Assembly: GCA_945861615.1 (NCBI GenBank)
Contig: CAMAVH010000017.1
Location: forward strand, 1-34,166
DNA from: Rhizobium sp. Q54
Lineage (GTDB): Bacteria; Pseudomonadota; Alphaproteobacteria; SMXQ01
DNA: 34,166 bases
Direction: 5' to 3'
Shown here one piece after another: positions 14,762 through 22,919 of the stretch. Position 1 is the first letter of the stretch. The number at the start of each line of letters is the position of its first letter. The position numbers were made by a program, and so were the translations under genes. A model generated the notes under the pieces. It had not been told where the DNA came from. It was given only the letters and a program-made list of their open reading frames with translations, and made no database searches.

Positions 14762-15190
14762 CTAGATGCGGCCGAGATCCTCGATCGCGTCGAGCACCAT
14801 GCCGGTGCCGGCGGCGATCAGCAGGATGTCGGCGGCGACGCGGACATATTTCGCCCCCTCGGGCGCGTTCAGGCGGATCGCCAAATCGCGCGGCAGCGCG
14901 TGATAGACGACGTCATGCGGCAAGGGACGGCCGCGCGACCATTTCTTCGCTTGGCCCGGCGGCTGGCAGCCGTTGTTTTTCTTGGCGAGGCCGGGCGGGC
15001 ATTTGCCCTGGGCGATTTGCCCGCCGTAATATTCGCGCACGATGTTGCGCTGATCGCCGCCGATCTCGATGTTGATCGAGGCGCCCCCGCCGCCGCGCGG
15101 AGCTTGCCGACCCTTGCCTTGGTGGTCTGAGGCGAATGCGGGGCTGACGATAAGCCCGGCGAGAAGGGTGAATGCGGCGAGACGAAGCAT
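14762..15190 (-). CDS. exported CigR/RcnB-like protein
   Basis: This is a 142-residue exported protein with a signal peptide MLRLAAFTLLAGLIVSPAFA, cleaved before SDHQG. The mature part has a Gly/Arg-rich start, the motif CPPGLAKKNNGCQPPGQAKK with two cysteines, LPHDVVYHALP, and a C-terminal segment YVRVAADILLIAAGTGMVLD that is hydrophobic enough to touch a membrane. The CPPGLAKK...CxPPGQAKK pattern and the C-terminal segment are those of the CigR/RcnB-like group, whose members include an anti-virulence factor and a nickel/cobalt homeostasis protein; the role here is unknown. The ATG at 15190 follows AAAGG and gives the signal peptide; longer upstream starts do not. It is divergent from a LysR regulator 170 bases away. 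Confidence 0.8.
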   Translation of the reverse strand: MLRLAAFTLLAGLIVSPAFASDHQGKGRQAPRGGGGASINIEIGGDQRNIVREYYGGQIAQGKCPPGLAKKNNGCQPPGQAKKWSRGRPLPHDVVYHALPRDLAIRLNAPEGAKYVRVAADILLIAAGTGMVLDAIEDLGRI

Positions 15191-15255
15191 GATGGGCACC
15201 TTTGAGTAGAACTGCAGCGCGCAATACGCCGCAGCCATTATAACGAACGGCGGCG

Positions 15256-15270
15256 GGAACCAAGGGTTCC
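15256..15270. promoter_or_regulatory. perfect inverted repeat between the CigR-like gene and lysR
   Basis: GGAACC-AAG-GGTTCC is a perfect 15-base palindrome with a 3-base centre, placed between divergent genes. LysR regulators usually bind such divergent regions, though this repeat does not have the classical T-N11-A spacing. It shares GAACC...GGTTC arms with the repeat before marR. Confidence 0.45.
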
Positions 15271-15360
15271 AGCGGATTTTACGATAGCGGCGTTTCCAAC
15301 CCGGCAGCCTGGCGTTACGATCAAAAAAGAGGTCCGCGACAGGCGTTAGGGGAGAGAGCC

Positions 15361-16341
15361 ATGGATCGCCTGAAAGCGATGGAGACATTCGTGCGCGTGG
15401 TGAAGGAGGGCAGCTTCGCCGCAGCCGCCGACCAGATGGGCCTGTCGCGCGCCATCGTCACCAAGCATGTCATGCAGCTCGAAAAGCAGCTTGGCGCGCG
15501 TCTGATCAATCGCACGACGCGGCGCTTCAACGTCACCGAGATCGGCAAGGATTACGTCGCCTTCTGCCAACGCATGCTGGAGCAGATGAGCGAGCAGGAC
15601 GCGCTGATCGAGCGCCTGCAGGAAGAGCCGCGCGGCGAGTTGAAGGTTTTGACGCCGAAGTCTTTTGGCAGCCTCTATCTCGGAAATATCGTCTCCGACT
15701 TCATGGCGCTCTATCCGGACATTCACGTGACGCTGATCCTCAGCGACACGTCGATGCGCTATCTCGATCTCATCGAAAATGGCTTCGATCTGGCGATACG
15801 GCTCACCGCGCATGTCGATTCGAGCCTGATGGCGCGGCGCATCGGCGCCTTGCGCTGGGTGCCCTGCGCCTCGCCGGACTATCTCATGCGCCATTCGGCG
15901 CCGAATAGCCCGGCCGATCTCGCGGACCATAATTGCCTGCTGCACACCAAGCATGCCGACGGCATTTGGCGCTTCGCCGGACAGGGCAAAGCGGCCGAAA
16001 CGACGGTGAAGGTGCAGGGGCCGATCGCCACCAACAGCGTCATGGTGCTGCGCCAGGTGGCGCTCAACGGCAAGGGCATCGCGCTTCTGCCGACCTACTG
16101 CATCGGGCCAGACCTCGCCGACGGGAGTTTGCGGCAAGTGCTGCCCCAGCATGCGGGTCCGGATGAGGCGATCTATGTGATGTTCCCGCATCGGCAATTG
16201 GTGCCGACGAAGATCCGCCTGTTCATCGACTTCATTGCCGAGCGCATCAAGCAGTCGCCGTGGGATCTGCCGCGCGAGCGTAAAGGCAAGGCGTCGGCGC
16301 AGGTCACGTCGCTGGCCGGACGGCGGCGCAAAGCCAAATAA
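15361..16341 (+). CDS. LysR-family transcriptional regulator
   Basis: The 326-residue protein is a complete LysR-type regulator. The amino-terminal winged helix-turn-helix (about 1-60) includes the segment GSFAAAADQMGLSRAIVTKH, then LEKQLGARLINRTTRRFNVTE, followed by a linker helix and a periplasmic-binding-like effector domain (about 90-295). A basic tail (RERKGKASAQ...RRRKAK) ends it. The pattern MDRLKAMETFVRVVKEGSF is that of the CrgA/DmlR-like branch. The ATG at 15361 follows GGGGAGAGAGCC. It is divergent from the CigR/RcnB-like gene, the obvious candidate target, but it could also regulate the catabolic genes to its left. The inducer is unknown. Confidence 0.95.
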   Translation: MDRLKAMETFVRVVKEGSFAAAADQMGLSRAIVTKHVMQLEKQLGARLINRTTRRFNVTEIGKDYVAFCQRMLEQMSEQDALIERLQEEPRGELKVLTPKSFGSLYLGNIVSDFMALYPDIHVTLILSDTSMRYLDLIENGFDLAIRLTAHVDSSLMARRIGALRWVPCASPDYLMRHSAPNSPADLADHNCLLHTKHADGIWRFAGQGKAAETTVKVQGPIATNSVMVLRQVALNGKGIALLPTYCIGPDLADGSLRQVLPQHAGPDEAIYVMFPHRQLVPTKIRLFIDFIAERIKQSPWDLPRERKGKASAQVTSLAGRRRKAK

Positions 16342-16357
16342 CCTCTGCGGACAAGCG

Positions 16358-16383
16358 AAAGGGGAGCCTTGCGGCTCCCCTTT
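16358..16383. terminator. bidirectional intrinsic terminator
   Basis: AAAGGGGAGCC (16358-16368), TTGC loop, GGCTCCCCTTT (16373-16383): a perfect 11-base-pair stem between the convergent lysR and lipoprotein genes, usable in both directions. It closely resembles the terminators at 14711 and 16835. Confidence 0.85.
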
Positions 16384-16405
16384 GCGTGATGCGTGACGGC
16401 TGGTC

Positions 16406-16660
16406 TTACTTCCAGGCGGGCTTGCCGAGATCGACATCGTCCTTGTCGGTCAAGGCGCCGCCGGCCGCGCCGATGGCGCCGCCGATGACCGCGCCGCTGA
16501 GGATGCTGCCGCCCGTCAAGGCACCGACGCCGGCGCCCGCTGCGGCGCCGAGACCGCCGCCGCTGAGCGCGCGATCGCCTTTGGTCTCGCCGCAGGCCGC
16601 GAGGCTGAGCAACGCAAGAGAACTAAGGACGAGGGTCGCTGCGGTGATGGTGGTGCGCAT
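16406..16660 (-). CDS. glycine-zipper lipoprotein (copy 1)
   Basis: This is an 84-residue lipoprotein precursor. A hydrophobic signal ends in the lipobox LSLAAC, with C23 as the lipidated residue. The mature 62 residues hold a long glycine-zipper segment of GxxxG repeats (GLGAAAGAGVGALTGGSILS through GAAGGAL), which in related small lipoproteins inserts into or packs against the outer membrane. A conserved charged tail, TDKDDVDLGKPAWK, follows. The ATG is preceded by GGAGC. The mature part matches the lipoprotein at 16887-17135 at 56 of 62 positions, a recent tandem duplication, but the signal peptides differ strongly. The role is unknown; envelope stress or osmotic functions are known for similar proteins. 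Confidence 0.85.
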   Translation of the reverse strand: MRTTITAATLVLSSLALLSLAACGETKGDRALSGGGLGAAAGAGVGALTGGSILSGAVIGGAIGAAGGALTDKDDVDLGKPAWK

Positions 16661-16717
16661 GATTTTTTGCTCCGGGGGCGCAGCTCTCTGAGAGAAGAAT
16701 TCCTCCGCTGGCCTGAA

Positions 16718-16825
16718 GCAGTTCTATAGTAATACTTGCTATAGCGCTTGACTATAATTCTATAGTCGAAATATTTATTAGTTCCCTGCAGTATATAATA
16801 AATAAATCCTATGATTACTAAGGGC
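16718..16825. other. AT-rich island with CTATAG palindromes
   Basis: This stretch is strikingly AT-rich against its GC-rich surroundings. It carries three CTATAG palindromes (starting at 16724, 16739 and 16760) and a perfect inverted repeat GACTATA-ATTC-TATAGTC (16750-16767). It lies upstream of lipoprotein copy 1, so it probably contains that promoter and regulator sites. I see no ORF or transposon ends. Confidence 0.6.
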
Positions 16826-16834
16826 CGGACAGCA

Positions 16835-16863
16835 AAAAGGGAAGCCGCGAGGGCTTCCCTTTT
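16835..16863 (-). terminator. intrinsic terminator of lipoprotein copy 2
   Basis: AAAAGGGAAGCC (16835-16846) pairs with GGCTTCCCTTTT (16852-16863) around a 5-base loop. Read on the minus strand the stem ends in a run of five T, directly downstream of the second lipoprotein gene. Confidence 0.85.
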
Positions 16864-16886
16864 GCCGCAAAGGCCGAGGAAGATGC

Positions 16887-17135
16887 TTACTTCCAGGCCG
16901 GCTTGCCCAGGTTGACGTCGTCCTTGTCGGTCAGCGCGCCGCCGGCCGCGCCGGCCGCGCCGCCGATCACGGCGCCGCCGAGGATGCTGCCGCCGGTTAA
17001 GGCGCCGACGCCGGCGCCGGCCGCCGCGCCGAGGCCCGCGCCGCTGATCGCACGGTCGCCCTGGGTTTCGCCGCATGCGGCAAGACCCAACAACGCGATG
17101 GCACTGACTGCAATGGCCGCTTCTTTGATGCGCAT
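16887..17135 (-). CDS. glycine-zipper lipoprotein (copy 2)
   Basis: This is an 82-residue lipoprotein precursor with lipobox GLAAC (C21) and the same glycine-zipper core and TDKDDVNLGKPAWK tail as its paralog at 16406-16660. I chose the ATG at 17135 because GGAGGAGAAGAAC lies just before it; an upstream in-frame ATG at 17150 overlaps this ribosome site and adds only MEEKN. The copy has its own promoter region and terminator, so the two paralogs are separate transcripts. Conservation is concentrated in the mature lipoprotein while signal and flanks diverge, so the function is probably shared but expression is not. Confidence 0.85.
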   Translation of the reverse strand: MRIKEAAIAVSAIALLGLAACGETQGDRAISGAGLGAAAGAGVGALTGGSILGGAVIGGAAGAAGGALTDKDDVNLGKPAWK

Positions 17136-17251
17136 GTTCTTCTCCTCCATTGGCGATATCTCAGAAGAAAAACGGCGGCTCGCGGCGAATGTTCCTGTAG
17201 CGATTTTGAGCTCAGGCCACTTGCGGCGGAACTCATAGGACCAAGAACCTA

Positions 17252-17277
17252 GGCGGAGAGGGATCGGCCTCTCCGCC
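17252..17277 (-). terminator. hairpin downstream of the DoxX gene
   Basis: GGCGGAGAGG (17252-17261) and CCTCTCCGCC (17268-17277) form a perfect 10-base-pair stem with a 6-base loop, eight bases after the DoxX stop codon on the minus strand. The T-run is poor (TAGGTTCTT), so termination is likely but not assured. Confidence 0.65.
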
Positions 17278-17285
17278 CGCAGGTC

Positions 17286-17759
17286 TCAGAACTCCTTGCC
17301 GATGACGCGGTCAACCGACAGCGGCCCGCCGCCGCGCAGCGCGATGCCGAGCGCGACCATGCCCCACAGCAGGGCGAATTCGTAGCCGCCCTTGGTGACG
17401 AAGAATCCGGCGCCGAGATGCACCTTGAACACCGCGACCATCATCAGCAAGAAGACGGCGACGGCGACCGGTCGCGTCAGCAAGCCGATGGCGAGCAGGA
17501 TGCCGCCGACGAATTCGGTCAGACCGGCGAGCACGACGAGCGGCGCGGCGGGCTCGAGGCCCATCTTGCTGAAGAACCCCGCCGTGCCCTGGATGCCGCC
17601 ACCGCCGAAGGCGCCGAACAGCTTCTGCGCGCCATGCGGGATCAGCATGACGCCGGCGAAGAAACGGATCAGCGGATAGCCGAGGCCGCATGTCTTGGCG
17701 TAGAGCGGCGCGAGCCCCGAGATGATCGGCGCGGGTTCAGGCGATGCGGTGATGGTCAT
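17286..17759 (-). CDS. DoxX-family inner membrane protein
   Basis: This 157-residue protein has four predicted transmembrane helices (about 30-50, 73-93, 98-118 and 128-145) and the DoxX signature RFFAGVMLIPHGAQKLFG near the first helix, then GFFSKMGLEPAAPLVVLAGL and GGYEFALLWGMVALG. DoxX proteins are small quinol-oxidase-like or redox-associated membrane proteins of mostly unknown function; some take part in oxidative stress responses. The ATG at 17759 has GGGGGA four bases upstream; an in-frame ATG four codons earlier (17771) lacks a ribosome site. It is a single-gene unit ended by a hairpin, next to the large minus-strand MoxR operon. Confidence 0.9.
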   Translation of the reverse strand: MTITASPEPAPIISGLAPLYAKTCGLGYPLIRFFAGVMLIPHGAQKLFGAFGGGGIQGTAGFFSKMGLEPAAPLVVLAGLTEFVGGILLAIGLLTRPVAVAVFLLMMVAVFKVHLGAGFFVTKGGYEFALLWGMVALGIALRGGGPLSVDRVIGKEF

Positions 17760-17868
17760 AGTATCCCCCATTATTGATTATTGCTCGCGCCGGCAGGTTC
17801 TCCGGCGTAACCGTCGCCGGTCATCGGCAGACGTTCACTCCCGACATACAAGAAGCATTGGCGCTGCA

Positions 17869-17909
17869 CATCACACTTTGCGATTTGGTGCGCGCAACTC
17901 TGTGTGATG
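17869..17909 (-). terminator. long hairpin downstream of the MoxR operon
   Basis: CATCACAC (17869-17876) and GTGTGATG (17902-17909) are perfect complements, with TTGCG and CGCAA able to pair inside the loop. It sits about 20 bases after the last gene of the moxR operon. No T-run follows, so it may instead be a stability element or an operator for doxX. Confidence 0.4.
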
Positions 17910-17930
17910 GCTGGCAATCGGCAGGAAGCG

Positions 17931-20051
17931 TCAGCGCCCTTCGCGGCGCCAGGCGAGCAACAGGGTGCCGGCGGCGAGGATCAGCGCCAGCAGCGGCGGC
18001 AACAGGGGAATCTCCGTCACGCCCTTCACGACATAGTCCTGGTTGGCGCGCAGGCCGATCCAGCCGCGGCCCGCGACGCTGCGCTCGGCGCCGACGCGGC
18101 GGATGTCGGGCAGGCGCACCGAGGAGCCCGGCTCGGGCGCCAGCCAATTGACGCTGCCGCCCTGCGCTTTGATGACGGGGTCGAGTTTGTCGCCGGTCGA
18201 GCGCACGTCGGCGAACTCCAGCGGGTTGAGCGTACCGGCCACCGCGTAGACCGTGTGCGCCGCGTCGCTGATGCGGTGCAGGCCCTGTTCGCCGGCGCGA
18301 TAGATGGCGGTGGCGCGGCCGTCGCCTTGCTCGGCCAGGGCCAGCTGGCGCTCGTCGCCCGACGGGCTGCGCACGGTGACGGGGGAATCGTCGGGCTTGA
18401 GGCTGCGCCGGGTGACGAGGATGTCGCTGCCGCGCGAGCTGGCGCGCAGGTCCTCCTCCTCCAGCTCGGGCTCCTTCATCAGCCAATGGGAAATGCGGCG
18501 CAACAGCTCGGCCTGGGGGCCGCCGCCGTCGAAGCCGCGCGCCCACAGCCAGACCTGGTCGGTCATAATCTGCGCCACGCGGCCCTTGCCGACGCGGTCG
18601 AGCACGAGGAGCGGTGTCGCGTTCGGGCCATCCATCACGACGTCGCCGCGCCGGGCATCGCCGTCGGTCTGGATGAACCAGCGGCCCCAGGTTGCGGGCT
18701 TGGGCTCGCCGACACCGTCCGCCGGCAGCGCGCCGGAGCCTTCGAGGCCGGCGGTCACCGGATGGCGGCGCCCCGTCTCGGTGACATGGGCGCGATAGGC
18801 CTGCTTGAGGATCTGCCCCGTGGGCACCACCGGCATGATCTCGCCGAGCGGCGTGCGGAACAGGCCGAAGGGCGAGGCATAGGACGGGCCGCCGGCCTCG
18901 AGCACCGCGCCGCCTTCTTCGACATAGCGCGCGATGTTCTCGAGGTAGGCGGTCGGTAGGATGCCGCGCCGGTGATAGCGATCGAAGATGATGAGGTCGA
19001 AGTCGTTGAGCTTCTCCTCGAACAACTCGCGCGTCGGGAAGGCGATCAGCGACAGTTCGCGCACCGGCGTGCCGTCCTGCTTCTCGGGCGGCCGCAGAAT
19101 GGTGAAATGCACGAGGTCGACGGCGGGGTCGGCCTTGAGAAGATTGCGCCAGACGCGCTCGCCGTTATGCGGCACGCCCGAAACCAGCAGAACGCGCAGG
19201 CGGTCGCGCACGCCGTTGATCACCACGGCGGCGCGGTTGTTCTCGGTCGTCAGTTCGCCTTCGACCGGCTCGGTTTCCAGTTCGATGACATTGGCGCCGC
19301 CATGCTCGACCGTCACCTCGAAGCTGTGGCTGCTTCCGCTCTGCAATTGGATCGTCTCGCGCTCGCCGCCGTCGCGCTGAACGAAAAGCCGCGCCGTGGC
19401 CGCCGCGCCGGCCGGCATGTCCTCGACACGCACCGTGATGGTGGCGCGGCTGCCGACGATGCCGTAGCTCGGCGCCTGCTCGACGACGAGGCGGCGGTCG
19501 CGCGCGTCGCGCCGGCCGGTGAGCAGGGCATGCAGCGGTCCGCGCGCGTTGCCGTTTGCCGGCACGTCATGGACCTGGCCGTCGGTGAGCATCAGCACGC
19601 CGGCCAAGCGCTGCGGCGGCACGTCGGCCAGCGCCTTGTCGATCTCGCCGAACAGCAGGGTGCCATCCGGCGCATCGCCAGGGCTATCGGCGGCGCGGCG
19701 GCTGTCGGCGCCGCCGGCGCGCAACACCCGCACTTCGAGATCGGGATAGCGCGCCAGCTTGTCGCGCAGCTCGGCAAGGGCCGTTTCGGTCTGCTGGCGG
19801 CGCTCGGCGATGCCCTGGCTCGGGCTGTCGTCGACGACGATCAGGGCGATGTCGGTCAAGGGCTCGCGCTCTTCTTCCTTGAGCGACGGATTGAGCAGCA
19901 TGACGATGAGCACGGCGAAGGCGAGCGCCCGCCACCAGATGCCGCGCGCGCCGCGCGCCACGCCGTAGCCGAGGCTGACCAGGGCCAGCAGGGCAAAAAG
20001 ACCGATGGCGATCCAGGGCGCGAGCGGCGCGAGGGCGATGCTGAAATTCAT
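17931..20051 (-). CDS. large membrane protein with vWA-like and glutamine-amidotransferase-like regions
   Basis: This 706-residue inner membrane protein has two amino-terminal transmembrane helices (about 11-30 and 38-54), a vWA-like strand with a MIDAS-type DDSPS at 74-78 (ALIVVDDSPSQ), a long soluble part, and one C-terminal helix (about 682-700). The middle carries FDLIIFDRYHRRGILPTAYL and YVEEGGAVLEAGGPSYASPF, resembling the class I glutamine-amidotransferase-like fold seen in similar alphaproteobacterial proteins, but I see no catalytic Cys there. It starts three bases after the DUF4159 gene stop and is the last gene of the moxR operon. It probably assembles with the DUF58 and DUF4159 products under control of the MoxR ATPase; the client is unknown. 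Confidence 0.85.
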   Translation of the reverse strand: MNFSIALAPLAPWIAIGLFALLALVSLGYGVARGARGIWWRALAFAVLIVMLLNPSLKEEEREPLTDIALIVVDDSPSQGIAERRQQTETALAELRDKLARYPDLEVRVLRAGGADSRRAADSPGDAPDGTLLFGEIDKALADVPPQRLAGVLMLTDGQVHDVPANGNARGPLHALLTGRRDARDRRLVVEQAPSYGIVGSRATITVRVEDMPAGAAATARLFVQRDGGERETIQLQSGSSHSFEVTVEHGGANVIELETEPVEGELTTENNRAAVVINGVRDRLRVLLVSGVPHNGERVWRNLLKADPAVDLVHFTILRPPEKQDGTPVRELSLIAFPTRELFEEKLNDFDLIIFDRYHRRGILPTAYLENIARYVEEGGAVLEAGGPSYASPFGLFRTPLGEIMPVVPTGQILKQAYRAHVTETGRRHPVTAGLEGSGALPADGVGEPKPATWGRWFIQTDGDARRGDVVMDGPNATPLLVLDRVGKGRVAQIMTDQVWLWARGFDGGGPQAELLRRISHWLMKEPELEEEDLRASSRGSDILVTRRSLKPDDSPVTVRSPSGDERQLALAEQGDGRATAIYRAGEQGLHRISDAAHTVYAVAGTLNPLEFADVRSTGDKLDPVIKAQGGSVNWLAPEPGSSVRLPDIRRVGAERSVAGRGWIGLRANQDYVVKGVTEIPLLPPLLALILAAGTLLLAWRREGR

Positions 20052-20054
20052 CGC

Positions 20055-22913
20055 TTATTGCCCGAGCCGTTCGAGGATCGACGGCACATGGACCTGGTCG
20101 GCCTTGTAGTTGCCGGTCAGCACATACATCACGAGGTTGACGCCGAAACGGTAGGCCATCTCGCGCTGCTGCTCGCCGCCGGGTGTCACCGGCAGCAGCG
20201 GGCGCAGATTGGCGTCGCTCGCCCAGGCGCCGGCCCAGTCGTTGCCGCCGATGATGATGGTGGCGACGCCGTCGTTGGCGGCGCTGTCCGATTGCTCGAC
20301 CCAGAGCTGGCTGCCCTGCCAGCGGCCGGGGAAGTCCTGGATCAGGTAAAAGGCCTTGGTCAGGATATGGTCGGACGGCGTCTGGATCAGCGTTGGCACG
20401 TCGAGACCGGCGAGAATTTCGCGCAGCTTCTGGCCGCCGGGGCCGCTCGGGCCGAAGCCGCCCTGCACGCTGAGCCCGCCATATTGCTGATCGCGCGTGT
20501 CGAACAGGATGGTGCCGCCGCTGCGCAGGAAGGCGACCAGCCTGTCGCGCGCCTGGGCCGAGGGCGGCGCCTGCGCGTCGCTCATCGGCCAATAGAGCCA
20601 AGGAAAGAACGTCAGCTCGTCGCGCTCGATATCGACGCCGATCGGCGCGTCGGGTTCGACCGAGGTGCGGTTGCGCAGGATGAGGCCGAGGCCGAGCAGG
20701 CCGGCGCGGCTGATGCGGTCGACCTCGCTATCGCCGGTCTGCACGAAGGCGAGCCGCGTCGTCTCGCTGGCTTCCAGCGCGAAGCTTTCGTCGATGGCGC
20801 CCGGCGCGACGGCGCCCTGGGCGAACGCCGGACCGGCCAAGGCCAGCGCGCCGCCGAGCAGGAGCAAAGCGAGCGCCGCTTTGACGGCGCGCGTCTTCAG
20901 CACGTCGCGCTTCCAGTTGGGGACCGGGACAAGGCCGCGCAGGCCGAGGCCGATCCACAGGTCGGCGATGGCGAGCAGCAAGGCGAGGGCGAAGAACCAG
21001 GGCCGCAGATCGCGCTCGCGGCTTTCTGCATAGGCGCTGTCGATCACGCCGGAGGGCAGCGCGCCGATGGGGCGCAGCTCGGTCAGGCCGGCGGCGAGGT
21101 TGAGCGCGACGCGCGCCGAGTCGTTGCCGTAAAGGCCGGGCGGATGGGCCGGGCTCGGGGTCACGCGCTGATTCGGTTGGCCGCCCGCTGGCGAAGCGCC
21201 ATTGAATTGACCGGAGGCGAGATTGCCGAGTTGCGCCACCATCTCGGCGGGCAGGGCGCTGGCGTTGGACGGCGGCGCCTGCAGGCGGCCGAAGCCGTCC
21301 AGCGTCTGCAGCGGCGGCAGGGCGCGGGCGCCGCCGCCTTCAGCGATGCCGGAGGACAGCGCAGTGATCCGGCGCAGCATGTCGACATAGAGCCCGGACA
21401 GCGACAGGTTCGACCATTCCGGCGTTGCCGTGGTGTGGACCAGCACGATGCGGCCCTGGCCGCGCTTGTCGGCCGTGACCAGCGGCGTGCCGTCGGCGAG
21501 CTGCGCCCAGGTCTTCTCGCCGAGGTCGAGCTCGGGCTCGGCCAGCACCTGGCGCGCGATGGTGACATCGGGCGGCGTGGTCAGGCCGAAGAACGGCGAC
21601 TCCTTGGCGAAGGGCGCGAGGGTCGCCGGTTGCGCCCAACTCATGGCGCCGCCGAGGCTGCGGCCGCCGCGCAGGATGATGGGTAGCAGATCGTCGGGCT
21701 TTTCGATCAGGGTCGGCCCGGCAAAGCGCAGCAATGTGCCGCCGGCCTCGACCCAGGTCTTGATCTGGCCGCGCTCGGCTTCGGTCATCGGCGCATCGTC
21801 GGGCACGGCGAGCACGGCGAGGCCGCGCTTCAACAGTTCATTGACCGGCCCGAGCCGCACTTCGCTGAAGGGGGACAGCGCCCGTTCGAGATAATAGCCG
21901 GCGCTGAGCAGCGGCTGGGCCTGGCCGGCGGCCAGCTGCGGCGCGACGACGCCGACCGGGCGGCGGCGCCAGCGCTCGTCGAGCAGGGCGACCGCGCCGG
22001 CACTGTCCTCGCCTTCGAGCGAGAGGCGCGTCAGGCGATTGCGCAGTTCCGTCGGCAGATCGAGGCGCACATTGTGGCTGCGCTCGCCGGGCGCGAAGGC
22101 GCTTTCCTCGCGCAGCAGAACCTGGCCGCCCTCGCCGGTGCCGCGCAGCACGAAGGGCAGTTCGCCGCCGCCGTCGGCGCGCAGTACGCGCGCGACCAGC
22201 AGGGCGCCGTCGGGCGTCGGCGGCGGCAGGGCGCGGGCCAGGCGGCCGACCGGCTCGCGGAAGATTTCCAAGCTGCCGAAGCGCTGCAGGCGTTCGGCCA
22301 GGGCGCGCGACTCGCCATCCTCCAAGCCATCGGACAGCCAGACGACGCTGGCGCTGTCGTTGGGCAATTCGATTTTGTCGGCAGCCTCGCGCGCCGCGGC
22401 GCGGCTCACGGGCCAGGGCTTCGGCTGCATGGCCTGGGCGATGGCGCGCGCGTCTTGCGCCGAGAGCAGCTTGCTGGGGGCCAGCGGCGCGCCGTCGGCG
22501 GGCGCCGCGGTCGGCAGGATCATCACCGGGCGGCCGGCTCGTTCGGCGCGGCCCAGCGCCCCGTCCATGGCGCGCTGGCGCGCGGTCCAATTGCCGGCGG
22601 ACGCCCAGCCGTCATCGACGACGAGCAAGAGCGGGCCGCTGCCGGTCAGCTGCGTCGTCGGATTGAGCAAGGGCCGGGCGAGCGCGAGGATCACCAGCGC
22701 GGCCAGGATCATGCGCAGGATGACGAGCCACAGCGGCGTCTTATGCGGCGTCTGCTCCTGTTCCTTGACGTCGAACAGCAGGGCGATGGCGGGAAAGCGC
22801 ACATGGCGCGGCGCCGGCGGCGTCACTTTCAGCAGCCACCACAGGGCCGGCAACGCGGCGAGCGCCGCGAGCAGCCAGGGGGAGGCAAAAGCGATGGCGC
22901 CGAGACCGAGCAT
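20055..22913 (-). CDS. BatA-like membrane protein with C-terminal DUF4159 domain
   Basis: This is a 952-residue membrane protein. It begins with the paired-helix amino terminus typical of BatA-type proteins (FASPWLLAALAALPALWWLL, then PLWLVILRMILAALVILALA). A vWA-like region follows in which the MIDAS is degenerate (LLLVVDDGWASAG in place of DxSxS). Two more hydrophobic segments lie around residues 640-690 (WFFALALLLAIADLWIGLGL and ALALLLLGGALALAGPAFA). The C-terminal part (about 710-950, with FFPWLYWPMSD, GGTILFDTRDQQYGG and TKAFYLIQDFPGR) is the DUF4159 domain, probably periplasmic. The start is seven bases after the DUF58 stop. The length is usual for this alphaproteobacterial family. The function is unknown; operon membership points to a MoxR-dependent envelope complex. 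Confidence 0.9.
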   Translation of the reverse strand: MLGLGAIAFASPWLLAALAALPALWWLLKVTPPAPRHVRFPAIALLFDVKEQEQTPHKTPLWLVILRMILAALVILALARPLLNPTTQLTGSGPLLLVVDDGWASAGNWTARQRAMDGALGRAERAGRPVMILPTAAPADGAPLAPSKLLSAQDARAIAQAMQPKPWPVSRAAAREAADKIELPNDSASVVWLSDGLEDGESRALAERLQRFGSLEIFREPVGRLARALPPPTPDGALLVARVLRADGGGELPFVLRGTGEGGQVLLREESAFAPGERSHNVRLDLPTELRNRLTRLSLEGEDSAGAVALLDERWRRRPVGVVAPQLAAGQAQPLLSAGYYLERALSPFSEVRLGPVNELLKRGLAVLAVPDDAPMTEAERGQIKTWVEAGGTLLRFAGPTLIEKPDDLLPIILRGGRSLGGAMSWAQPATLAPFAKESPFFGLTTPPDVTIARQVLAEPELDLGEKTWAQLADGTPLVTADKRGQGRIVLVHTTATPEWSNLSLSGLYVDMLRRITALSSGIAEGGGARALPPLQTLDGFGRLQAPPSNASALPAEMVAQLGNLASGQFNGASPAGGQPNQRVTPSPAHPPGLYGNDSARVALNLAAGLTELRPIGALPSGVIDSAYAESRERDLRPWFFALALLLAIADLWIGLGLRGLVPVPNWKRDVLKTRAVKAALALLLLGGALALAGPAFAQGAVAPGAIDESFALEASETTRLAFVQTGDSEVDRISRAGLLGLGLILRNRTSVEPDAPIGVDIERDELTFFPWLYWPMSDAQAPPSAQARDRLVAFLRSGGTILFDTRDQQYGGLSVQGGFGPSGPGGQKLREILAGLDVPTLIQTPSDHILTKAFYLIQDFPGRWQGSQLWVEQSDSAANDGVATIIIGGNDWAGAWASDANLRPLLPVTPGGEQQREMAYRFGVNLVMYVLTGNYKADQVHVPSILERLGQ

Positions 22914-22919
22914 GCTGCG

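Noticed and set aside
18972..21686. A 904-codon open frame on the plus strand opposite the DUF4159 and vWA-like genes
   Set aside because: It is low-complexity Arg/Gly/Ala/Gln-rich with no recognisable domain, and the opposite strand encodes well-conserved proteins; long antisense frames are expected at this GC content.
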